Source of the DNA: Chloroflexota bacterium
Lineage (GTDB): Bacteria; Chloroflexota; Limnocylindria; Limnocylindrales; CSP1-4
DNA length: 12,894 nt
Reading direction: 5' to 3'
Assembly (NCBI GenBank): GCA_025935655.1
Contig: JAICUV010000076.1
Span: 1 to 12,894 of the forward strand
How positions within the stretch are numbered: the first letter of the stretch is position 1; every line of letters begins with the position of its first letter. The notes beneath the pieces are model-generated. The model was not told where the DNA came from, did not search any database, and saw only the letters and a list, made by a program, of their open reading frames with translations. The position numbers and the translations under genes are program-made. Positions 1-6,642 of this stretch are shown here, piece by piece.

Positions 1-2
1 GA

Positions 3-99
3 TGGCGGGAGCGCATGGGAGTCGAACCCACCGCGCGACGCCGGGCGCCGCGCCACCGGTTTTGAAGACCGGGGGACCCACCGGGACCCCTCCGCTCCC
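3..99 (-). tRNA. selC: tRNA-Sec (anticodon UCA), selenocysteine tRNA
   Basis: Reading the minus strand from 99 to 3 gives a 97-nt cloverleaf of selenocysteine-tRNA type. The acceptor 5' strand is 99-92 and its 3' strand is 14-7. Seven pairs are Watson-Crick and the eighth (92/14) is G-G. The D stem has 6 bp (GGGTCC with GGGTCC, two G-U pairs) and a 4-nt CGGT loop, the unusual D arm of bacterial tRNA-Sec. The anticodon stem is CCGGT/ACCGG with loop CTTCAAA, so the anticodon is UCA (65-63). The variable arm is an 8-bp stem (53-46 with 40-33, one G-U) with a 5-nt loop. The T loop is TTCGACT, the discriminator is G, and CCA is encoded (5-3). The tRNA is charged with serine, converted by SelA using selenophosphate from SelD, and delivered by SelB to UGA codons. 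selD lies in this same window. The gene is divergent from the phosphoesterase gene. Confidence 0.96.
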
Positions 100-110
100 G
101 GAGTGCCGCG

Positions 111-116
111 ATCCTA
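111..116 (-). promoter_or_regulatory. candidate -10 box for tRNA-Sec
   Basis: On the minus strand this reads TAGGAT, a good match to TANNNT. It ends 11 nt before the mature tRNA 5' end at 99, leaving room for a start near 104 and a very short leader. No convincing -35 hexamer is seen at 16-18 nt; that position falls inside the palindrome at 127-140. The call rests on position and sequence alone. Confidence 0.35.
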
Positions 117-126
117 CCGCGCGCGG

Positions 127-140
127 GTCGGCGAGCCGAC
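127..140. promoter_or_regulatory. 14-bp palindrome upstream of tRNA-Sec, possible operator
   Basis: The sequence GTCGGC-GA-GCCGAC is a perfect 6-bp inverted repeat with a 2-nt centre. It sits where the -35 region of the presumed tRNA-Sec promoter would be, in the spacer shared with the divergent phosphoesterase gene. It could bind a dimeric regulator, but palindromes of this length are common in DNA this GC-rich. Confidence 0.2.
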
Positions 141-270
141 GCCCTCGGCGCTGCCGCCAGGCGTGGCCAGGGCCGCCGCAGGAGGTGACGCTCCGCCTTG
201 GCATCCCGGTGCAAGCAGGATCGGGGCCGGCCACCTGCGCGCAACCGGCTCGCGGACCGATGCTCGGGAG

Positions 271-1179
271 ATGCAGCAGACCCGACGCCCGATCGGCCGT
301 CGCGGCGTCCTCGTGCGTGGCGCGATCGCGCTCGCCCTCCTCGCCGTCCTCGGCGGGCTGTTCGTCGCCCACGAGAGCCGTCCGTGGTTCGACCGCGCGT
401 ACCTCATCGTGCTCGAGAACAACGGCGATGCCCAGATCGTGGGCAACACGACGGACGCCCCGTACCTGAACCACCTCATCGCGGGCTACGGGCTCGCGAC
501 CGACTGGCAGGCTCCCGGGCGCCCCTCGTATCCGAACTACCTCGCGCTCGTGACCGGCTCCACGCTGGGCGTCACGGACGACACGCCCCGCGACTTCGGC
601 GATCCGACCCTGTTCGACCAGCTGGAGGCGAAGGGCCGCACCTGGCACGTCTACGCGCAGGGCTATCCCGGCGGCTGCTTCACCGGCGATCAGGCCGACG
701 GCGGCGAGGACCTCGGGCCCGCGGGGACGTATGTCCGCCGCCACGTCCCGCCGCTGAGCTTCCCCGCGATCACGCGGGACGCCTCCCGGTGCGCGAACGT
801 GACCTCGCTCGCCTCGTTCGACCCGGCCGCCGCGGACTTCGAGATGATCGTGCCCAACAACGCGAACAACATGCACGACGGCTCGATCCGGGCCGGCGAC
901 GACTGGCTCGCGACCTTCGTGCCGCGCATCCTCGAGTCCCCGGCGTTCGCCCGCGCCGCGCTGTTCATCACCTTCGACGAGGGCGCCAAGGACGCGCCGG
1001 GAGCCGGCGGCGGCCTGGTCCCGATGATCGTGGTCCGGCCCGGGATCGCCCCCGGGTTCCAGTCGCCCGCCCTGCACACCCACCGCGCGTTCGTGCGCAC
1101 GATCGAGGACGCCTGGGGCCTCGGGTGCCTGCCAGCGGTGTGCGACTCGCGTCCGGCCTCGGAGTTCTTCGGAGGCTAG
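271..1179 (+). CDS. exported phosphoesterase (acid phosphatase / phospholipase C-like family)
   Basis: A 302-aa protein that probably hydrolyses phosphate esters outside the cytoplasm. After a basic N-terminus, residues about 15-35 form a hydrophobic signal peptide or membrane anchor. The rest matches the phosphoesterase family (PF04185 type): VLENNG with Glu49, APYLNHLIAGYG, SYPNYLALVTGST at about 86-98, VPNNANNMHDGS with His202 and Asp203, and LFITFDEG with Asp236 and Glu237. In this family these acidic and His residues bind metal and form the active site. The ATG at 271 is chosen because it places the signal sequence at the terminus; the frame stays open upstream to a GTG at 103, but those residues look like non-coding translation. 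The only SD-like sequence (GGGAG) abuts the ATG, so initiation is atypical. The exact substrate cannot be told. It converges with the glycoside hydrolase gene. Confidence 0.85.
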   Translation: MQQTRRPIGRRGVLVRGAIALALLAVLGGLFVAHESRPWFDRAYLIVLENNGDAQIVGNTTDAPYLNHLIAGYGLATDWQAPGRPSYPNYLALVTGSTLGVTDDTPRDFGDPTLFDQLEAKGRTWHVYAQGYPGGCFTGDQADGGEDLGPAGTYVRRHVPPLSFPAITRDASRCANVTSLASFDPAAADFEMIVPNNANNMHDGSIRAGDDWLATFVPRILESPAFARAALFITFDEGAKDAPGAGGGLVPMIVVRPGIAPGFQSPALHTHRAFVRTIEDAWGLGCLPAVCDSRPASEFFGG

Positions 1180-1185
1180 GCCGGT

Positions 1186-1201
1186 GCGCCGCCGACGGCG
1201 C
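1186..1201. terminator. candidate bidirectional terminator hairpin
   Basis: GCGCCG-CCGA-CGGCGC forms a perfect 6-bp stem with a 4-nt loop. It fills most of the 22-nt gap between two convergent stop codons (1177-1179 on + and 1202-1204 on -). There is no T tract on either side, so it may act only as a transcript-end stabiliser or factor-assisted terminator. Confidence 0.4.
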
Positions 1202-2830
1202 TCAGCCGCCGGCGATGGCCCGGGCGAGGTCGTCGATCGTCGCGTACGCCCCGCCGTACACCTCGCTCTCCTTGTACCAGGCGAGCCCGATCAGGCCGAA
1301 CGAGCGAGCCTGCGACACGGTGAACGACAGGTCCGCCGCGGAGCCCTGGCCGGTGTTCTCGCCGTACACGCCCATGCCGTATCCCTGGGCGAGCGACGCG
1401 ATGTAGTGCACCGGCCGCCAGTCCGTCGCCCGGGTGCTCGTGTCGCTGCCGTAGGCGCAGTCGAGCCAGGTGGTCGTCGGCACGAGGCGGTCGGCCGGCA
1501 CGACGGCGGCGACGGCGGCGAGCTGGCGCCCGTAGTCGTACCCGCGCTGCACCTCGCCGTTGCGCTCCGGGGAGGTCGTGCCCGCGAGGTTCGCGGCAAC
1601 CGCCGCGTCCAGCTGCCCCGGCCGGATCCCGAACGACGGCAGCAGGAGCATGATCCGGCCGCCGTACGAGGCGCGGACCGTCCGGGCCTGCCACGCCGCA
1701 TAGCCGGCCAGGCGATCCAGGTACCAGCGTGAGAACGCGGCCGCCTCGCCGTTCGGGCTGGCCATCCCGGGCCGCCACCCGGGCACCGGGTTCGTCCGTG
1801 CGGCGTTCGCGTCGAACGCCCAGTACGTGTTCGTGTCGGTCCCGTACGTCGCGGCCGGGTAGCCAAGCTCCCCGTATCGCCCGCCCCCGATCCGGACCGC
1901 GGCCCAGTCGGTCCCGAGGTCGGCGAACACCTGCGCGACATAGCGCGCCTGGAGCGCACGCAGCGCATCGTTCCACACGTAGTTCGCGCGGCCGGACCCG
2001 GGTGACGTGTCGTCGTAGGCGGTGCCGTGCTGGTCGACGTAGCGGGCGTCGGGCTTGGCCATCAGCCACGACGGCGCGTACTGGACGCCGAACGAGAGGA
2101 TGAGCGTGAAGCCCGCCGCGCGGAGCGACGCCGCCTCGCGCCGTTTCGCGTCGACGTAGGTGGCGCTGTACGCACCTTCGACGGGCTCGTAGGCGGACCA
2201 GCTCAGCTCGAAGACCTTCGTCGTGAGCCCGGCGGCGCGCTCCGGGTCGAGGTGGGTCCCGTCGTTGCCGATGAGCGCCCAGCGAACGGACGCGTCGGAG
2301 GGCGACGGTGCGCTGCTGGACACAGGTGCGTCGCTCGGCTGGGGCGAGTTGCTCGGCGCGGCTGTGCCGGTCGGCTGGGGCGAGGCAGTCGTTGCGGGCG
2401 AGGCGCTCGGCGCGGGCGAGGCGCTCGGCGCGGGCGAGGCGCTCGGCGCGGGCGAGCTGGGAGCAGTGAGCGTGAAGGTGGACGAGGCCCAGGAGCGCTG
2501 GCTGAGGTCGATCACGTCCAGACGATGCGGCCCGGGGACGTCGGGCGGCACGACCAAGGTGGCATCGAGCGTGCCACCGAACTGCCGGAGGGTGGACGGA
2601 GACGCCGGCGCGCCGTCCCATCGGAGCGTGAGCTGCGAGCGTGTCGTGATCCCGGAGACGCTGATCCGCGCCAGCGTCCCGGCGGGTCCGGACCCCGGTG
2701 ACACCGTCATCGAGGCTGCGCTGACCGCCGGTGTCGCCCCCGCGACGAGCACGAAGCTGACGGTGACGCCGGCGAGCGGCCTGGCGAACCGTGAGCGGAT
2801 GGCGGCGAGGCGGCGGGCGATCGAGGGCAT
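1202..2830 (-). CDS. secreted TIM-barrel glycoside hydrolase-like protein with Ig-like domain
   Basis: A 542-aa exported protein. Residues 1-40 are a signal peptide (basic start, hydrophobic core, cleavage near AVSAAS). Residues about 40-125 resemble an Ig/IPT-like beta domain (SPGSGPAG start). Residues about 128-190 are a Ser/Pro/Ala/Thr-rich linker. Residues about 195-542 form the catalytic domain. Two Glu motifs, GGGRYGELGYP (Glu321) and GVYGENTGQG (Glu491), sit about 170 residues apart, as expected for acid/base and nucleophile in retaining or GH14/GH42-like barrels. The first motif recalls the beta-amylase GELRYPSYP region, so the fold is supported but the GH family and substrate are not settled. 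The ATG at 2830 is supported by GGAGAGG at 2839-2833 and the signal peptide; the frame stays open upstream to 3607 but overlaps the divergent gene. It could trim the surface glycan made next door. Confidence 0.8.
   Translation of the reverse strand: MPSIARRLAAIRSRFARPLAGVTVSFVLVAGATPAVSAASMTVSPGSGPAGTLARISVSGITTRSQLTLRWDGAPASPSTLRQFGGTLDATLVVPPDVPGPHRLDVIDLSQRSWASSTFTLTAPSSPAPSASPAPSASPAPSASPATTASPQPTGTAAPSNSPQPSDAPVSSSAPSPSDASVRWALIGNDGTHLDPERAAGLTTKVFELSWSAYEPVEGAYSATYVDAKRREAASLRAAGFTLILSFGVQYAPSWLMAKPDARYVDQHGTAYDDTSPGSGRANYVWNDALRALQARYVAQVFADLGTDWAAVRIGGGRYGELGYPAATYGTDTNTYWAFDANAARTNPVPGWRPGMASPNGEAAAFSRWYLDRLAGYAAWQARTVRASYGGRIMLLLPSFGIRPGQLDAAVAANLAGTTSPERNGEVQRGYDYGRQLAAVAAVVPADRLVPTTTWLDCAYGSDTSTRATDWRPVHYIASLAQGYGMGVYGENTGQGSAADLSFTVSQARSFGLIGLAWYKESEVYGGAYATIDDLARAIAGG
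2394..2456 (-). repeat. in-gene 18-bp tandem repeat encoding the Ser/Pro/Ala linker
   Basis: The 18-nt unit (GCGGGCGAGGCGCTCGGC on the + strand) occurs three times at 2394-2411, 2412-2429 and 2430-2447, followed by a 9-nt partial copy. On the coding strand it gives repeated SPAPSA units in the linker between the Ig-like and catalytic domains. Identical copies suggest recent slippage and possible length variation between strains. Confidence 0.85.
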
Positions 2831-3146
2831 GACCTCTCCGAACGGCGTGAGCGGACCGACCGCGTCCCCAGTCGCGGCTCGGGGCGTCGCCTCCGGGCGG
2901 CCCGACGCGTCCGGGTCCAGTGTCCGGCTGCCGGGCCCGCGGCGGCATGGCCCGCTTGGCTGTTGACGCGCGACCCCGTCGTACTGCCGACCGCTGGGAG
3001 CATCGGCCGCGACGACTCCTGACACCCGGCTGCAAGGCATCGGCGCGTGTCGTGGGCGGGCATGGACCCGGTCACCCGGTGTGATGGGACCCCACCCACC
3101 AGACCTCGTGCCTGCGGGCACGTCCGACCCAAGGCGGATCCCCGAC
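2831..3146. other. divergent intergenic region between the hydrolase gene and the glycan operon
   Basis: This 316-nt spacer should hold promoters for both directions, but none is convincing. On + there is a TTGACG at 2963-2968, -35 like, with no good -10 at 16-18 nt (nearest TACTGC at 2982, spacer 13). A tandem 8-nt repeat, ACCCGGTC then ACCCGGTG, lies at 3066-3081 and might be a regulator site. SD-like GGAGAGG for the minus gene is at 2833-2839. If the glycosyltransferase starts at 3081 or 3084 instead of 3147, part of this spacer is coding. Confidence 0.5.
3131..3137 (+). promoter_or_regulatory. SD-like sequence selecting the GTG start at 3147
   Basis: AAGGCGG lies 9 nt before the in-frame GTG at 3147. 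The earlier in-frame starts GTG 3081 and ATG 3084 have no purine-rich sequence before them. This is the only local support for the chosen start. Confidence 0.4.
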
Positions 3147-5159
3147 GTGACAGCCCACCGAGCCCCCGATGACGCGCGCCCCCCGGTCACCCTGATCATC
3201 CCCGCCCACAACGAGGCCGGGCGACTTCCCGCGACGCTCCGAACGTACGCCCGCGCGTTCGCGGCCACGTTCGGACCGGACGTCGAGCTGCTCGTCGTTG
3301 CCAACGGCTGCACGGACGATACCGCCGGGGTGGCTCGCGCGCTCTCGGCCGAGATCGTCGGCCTCCGCGTGATCGACATCTCGCGGCCCGTGCACAAGGG
3401 CGGCGCCGTCGTCGCGGGCTTCCTCGCGGCGCGCGGGGAGCGGATCGCGTTCGCTGATGCCGACGGTGCGACGAGCGCCGGCTCCCTGGTCAGGGTCGTG
3501 GAGCGTCTCGACGACGCGGAGCTCGTGATCGGGGCACGCCATGCCCCGGGCAGCGTCATCACCCGTGAGCAGCCGCTGCGGCGACGCGTGCTCAGCCGCG
3601 GCTTCAACCTCGCCGCGCGGGCGCTGTTCGGCCTCCGCTATCGCGACACGCAATGTGGCGCGAAGGCGCTCCGGGCCGACGTCGCCCGCGAGCTCGCCGG
3701 CGTCATCCGCGAGCGCGAGTGGGCCTTCGACCTCGACCTCATCCTCGCCGCGCGGCGCCATGGCCACCGGATCGTCGAGGAGCCCGTGACCTGGAGCGAC
3801 GTCGACGGCTCGCAGCTGGACGCCGGCAGCATCGCCCCCGACATCCTCCGGTCGCTCGCCCGACTGTGGCGCCACGAGCGTGCCAGCCGCCCGGCCCTGG
3901 CCTCCGCGGCGTCGGCGGGCCGCTCGGCCGTTCCGTTCCCGTCGCGTGCCGCCTCGCCCGATGCGCCCGAGATGCGCCCCCAGCGCATCCTCGCCCTCAA
4001 CTGGCGCGACCCGCACCACCCCGAGGCGGGCGGCGCGGAGCTCAACCTGTTCGAGCAGGCGAGCCGCTGGGTCACCGCGGGCCACGAGGTCACCGTCATC
4101 AGCGCCCGCCAGGCGGGCGAGACGACGCTGCCTGCCCGTGCCGAGATCGACGGCGTCCGCGTCCGGCGCATGGGCGGCCGGTTCACCGTCTACCTCGCGG
4201 CAGCCTGGTACCTGGTGACCCGGGGGCGCCGGTTCGACCGCATCCTGGACGTCGCGAACGGGATCCCGTTCTTCGTGCCGCTGTTCACCCCCAGGCCCGT
4301 CGCGCTCCTCGTCCACCACGTCCACGCGGAGCAGTGGTTCTCCGAGTTCGGGCGGCCCGTCGGCGCCGTGGGCTGGGCCCTCGAGCGGTTCGTGGTGCCG
4401 TTCGTCTACCGCAACCGCCAGACCATCGTCGTCTCGCCCTCGACGCGGGACGCGCTCGTGTCAACGGGCTTCGACGACGGCAACGTCCACATCGTCTACA
4501 ACGGCGTGACCGAGACCGCGATCCAGGACGTGGAGCAGCCCGGCAACGTCATCGCCTACGTCGGACGCCTCAAGGCCTACAAGCGCCTCGAGATCCTCGT
4601 CCGCGCCATGCCCGCCGTCCGGGCGCAGGTCCCGGACGCCCGGCTCGTGATCGCAGGCGACGGCGACGCACGCCCGTCGCTCGAGGCCCTCGTCGAGGAG
4701 CTCGGGCTGGGTGACGCGGTGCGGATCCTCGGGTTCGTCGACGCGGAGACCAAGGACCGGATCCTCGCGACCGCCACCGTCTTCGCCACGCCCTCGATGC
4801 ACGAGGGGTGGGGGCTCTCCGTGATCGAAGCGAATCGCCAGGGCACGCCCGCCGTCGCGTTCGACGTCCCCGGCCTCCGGGTCGCCATCCGCCACGGCGA
4901 GACGGGCCTCCTGGCCCGCGACGAGGCGGCGTTCGAGGCCGCGCTGATCGCGATCCTCGTCGACGGCGCGCTCCGCGAGCGACTGCGCGACGGGGCTCGA
5001 GCGTGGGCCGCCCGCTTCAGCTGGGACACGGCCGCACGCCACACCATGTCGATCCTCACCGCTGCCGGCGAGCCCGCCTCCAGGCGAGCGGTGCCGGCGC
5101 CCGCCACGACGTCGAAGCCCGTTGACCGCGAGGCCGACGAGCGCGTCGGCGCGGCCTGA
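3147..5159 (+). CDS. bifunctional glycosyltransferase: ALG5-like GT2 fused to GT4
   Basis: A 670-aa fusion from GTG 3147 (up to 692 aa if GTG 3081 is used). Residues about 12-250 form a GT2 domain of the dolichyl-phosphate glucosyltransferase / polyprenyl-P-sugar synthase type: LIIPAHNEAGRLP, nucleotide-sugar/metal motif DADGA (104-108), RDTQCGAKAL (166-175), WAFDLDLI (from 192) and a TWSDVDGSQLD motif. An Ala/Ser/Arg-rich linker follows. From about Met276 a complete GT4 (GT-B) domain runs: AGGAELNLFEQ (from 294), VVSPSTRD, VGRLKAYKRLE, and the EX7E motif Glu553/Glu561 in MHEGWGLSVIE. The GT2 half should make polyprenyl-phosphate-hexose; the GT4 half should add a sugar to a growing glycan. 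It is the first gene of the operon and overlaps the next by up to 38 nt. Internal initiation at ATG 3972 could also yield the GT4 alone. Confidence 0.88.
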   Translation: MTAHRAPDDARPPVTLIIPAHNEAGRLPATLRTYARAFAATFGPDVELLVVANGCTDDTAGVARALSAEIVGLRVIDISRPVHKGGAVVAGFLAARGERIAFADADGATSAGSLVRVVERLDDAELVIGARHAPGSVITREQPLRRRVLSRGFNLAARALFGLRYRDTQCGAKALRADVARELAGVIREREWAFDLDLILAARRHGHRIVEEPVTWSDVDGSQLDAGSIAPDILRSLARLWRHERASRPALASAASAGRSAVPFPSRAASPDAPEMRPQRILALNWRDPHHPEAGGAELNLFEQASRWVTAGHEVTVISARQAGETTLPARAEIDGVRVRRMGGRFTVYLAAAWYLVTRGRRFDRILDVANGIPFFVPLFTPRPVALLVHHVHAEQWFSEFGRPVGAVGWALERFVVPFVYRNRQTIVVSPSTRDALVSTGFDDGNVHIVYNGVTETAIQDVEQPGNVIAYVGRLKAYKRLEILVRAMPAVRAQVPDARLVIAGDGDARPSLEALVEELGLGDAVRILGFVDAETKDRILATATVFATPSMHEGWGLSVIEANRQGTPAVAFDVPGLRVAIRHGETGLLARDEAAFEAALIAILVDGALRERLRDGARAWAARFSWDTAARHTMSILTAAGEPASRRAVPAPATTSKPVDREADERVGAA

Positions 5160-6642
5160 CGAGAGGAGTCGTCCCGTAGGCCCCCAGCTCCGCCTCCTCC
5201 TCGCCTTCGCCTGGACCAGCGTCCTCAACTACGGGTTCGGGCTCGCCGCCAGCCGCCTGCTCGACCCGGGCGACTTCGGGCTGCTCGCGTTCGCCCAGTC
5301 CATGCTCCTGCTGGCCGGCTTCGTGCTGCAGTCCGGCGTGCCCTGGACCCTGACCCGTGACGTCGTCGCGGCGGACCCCGAACGGCGCGCGTCGATCGTC
5401 CGCGGCGCCCTCGTCGCGAACCTCGGGATCGCCGCGATCCTCGCGGTCGTGCTCGTGGTGCTGTACGCGGCCGGGCCGCTCCAGACGGGCCTCGAGTCCC
5501 TGCCCGCGCTCGCCGCCGTGATCGCCGCCCTGCCGCTGATCAGCGTCGCGGCCGTCTGGCGCGCCACGAGCCAGGGGCTCGGCGCCTACGGGCGCGTCGG
5601 GCTCATCCAGGGCGTGGAGGTCACGGGCAAGACGCTCGTGGGTCTGGCGCTCGCTGCCGGGTTCGGCGCGGTCGGGGCCATCGCGGGCTTCACCGCCGGC
5701 GGACTGTTCGCGGCGCTCGTCGGTCTCGTGGTCGTCCTGCGGCTCCTCCCCCGCCGGCCGGCCGGGTTCACGTGGCCGCGGCTCGCGGTCGTGGGCCCCA
5801 TGTTCGGCGCGCTGCTGGCCCTCGCGCTGCTGCTCAACCTCGACCTCGTGGCGATGAAGCTGCTGTCCGCGGACCGCGAGGCGACCGGCCACTACCAGGC
5901 GGCGATCATCCTCGCCAACGCGCCGTACGTCCTCGTCAGCGCGGCGTTCGTGCCGGTCCTGTTCACGCGCCTCGCCTCGGCCACCGACCTCGCGGCGACG
6001 CGCAGCCGCGTCGCAGAGGCGCTGCGCTTCGCCTTCGCCCTCATCCTCCCCATGGAGCTCGTGCTGATCGCGATCCCGGACGTCGTCCTCGCGTGGCTGT
6101 TCCCGCCGGCGTACGCCGTCGCCGCCCCGATCGTGCGCCTGATGGCCGTCGGCAACTCGTTCCTGATGCTGGTCGCGGTCATCGGCGCCGCCCACCAGGG
6201 CGTCGGGCATTCTGGCGTCGTGGGGCGGATCCTGCTCGTGATCGCGGGCGCCGAGGCGGTCGCGCTGCTGTGGCTCGTGCCGCGGTACGGTGCGCTCGGG
6301 GCCGTCGTGGCGTTCGACGCGGCCGCCCTCGTGGCGGCGGTGGCCCTGTCCGTGCGGTACGTCCGTCACGCGGGCGTGCTTCGTTCCGAGACGCTCCGCT
6401 GGACCGGACGGTGGGCGGTGGCCCTGCTGGCCGGTGGCGCCGTCGCGTCCGTCGCGTTCGCCGCGGGCGGGGTGCCCGTGGCCCTTGTCGCGTCGGCGGC
6501 CGTCTACTACGGTCTCGTCCTCGCGCTGCGGCTTGTCCCGGAGATGGATCCCTCGGGCCTCGCGACGCGCCTGCGAGGCTTCGGCCACCGCACGGCGCGC
6601 CCCGTGACCGCGGGGCCACGCCCCGCCCACGAGGAGCCGTGA
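5122..6642 (+). CDS. Wzx-like polysaccharide/lipid-linked oligosaccharide flippase
   Basis: A 506-aa, strongly hydrophobic protein with about 12-14 predicted membrane segments. It belongs to the MOP superfamily of polysaccharide exporters: the N-terminus has the LLDPGDFGLLAFAQS motif typical after the first helix, followed by paired hydrophobic helices to the C-terminus. It would move undecaprenyl-linked glycans across the membrane. The longest conventional start is TTG 5122, overlapping the upstream gene by 38 nt. However, the best SD (5161-5168) points to GTA 5176, giving 488 aa that begin right at the conserved domain. Either the start is non-standard, the base is a sequence error or mutation of GTG, or TTG is used. 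The stop overlaps the next ATG (TGATG at 6640-6644). The exact substrate is unknown. Confidence 0.87.
   Translation: MTARPTSASARPDERSRPVGPQLRLLLAFAWTSVLNYGFGLAASRLLDPGDFGLLAFAQSMLLLAGFVLQSGVPWTLTRDVVAADPERRASIVRGALVANLGIAAILAVVLVVLYAAGPLQTGLESLPALAAVIAALPLISVAAVWRATSQGLGAYGRVGLIQGVEVTGKTLVGLALAAGFGAVGAIAGFTAGGLFAALVGLVVVLRLLPRRPAGFTWPRLAVVGPMFGALLALALLLNLDLVAMKLLSADREATGHYQAAIILANAPYVLVSAAFVPVLFTRLASATDLAATRSRVAEALRFAFALILPMELVLIAIPDVVLAWLFPPAYAVAAPIVRLMAVGNSFLMLVAVIGAAHQGVGHSGVVGRILLVIAGAEAVALLWLVPRYGALGAVVAFDAAALVAAVALSVRYVRHAGVLRSETLRWTGRWAVALLAGGAVASVAFAAGGVPVALVASAAVYYGLVLALRLVPEMDPSGLATRLRGFGHRTARPVTAGPRPAHEEP
5161..5168 (+). promoter_or_regulatory. strong SD sequence upstream of a GTA codon (flippase start)
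   Basis: GAGAGGAG directly follows the stop codon of the upstream gene. It sits 7 nt before a GTA codon at 5176-5178 in the flippase frame. No ATG, GTG or TTG is available at the right distance. It therefore raises the question of the true start of the next gene. Confidence 0.55.

Noticed and set aside
2394..2456. CRISPR-like array
   Set aside because: The units are directly adjacent 18-mers without spacers, in frame in a coding linker.
2831..3607. N-terminal extension of the secreted hydrolase (frame open upstream to 3607)
   Set aside because: The signal peptide and SD fix the start at 2830, and the extension overlaps the divergent glycosyltransferase gene.
5056..6630. Minus-strand open frame opposite the flippase
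   Set aside because: The translation is charged, repetitive and low-complexity, as expected opposite a hydrophobic membrane protein gene.
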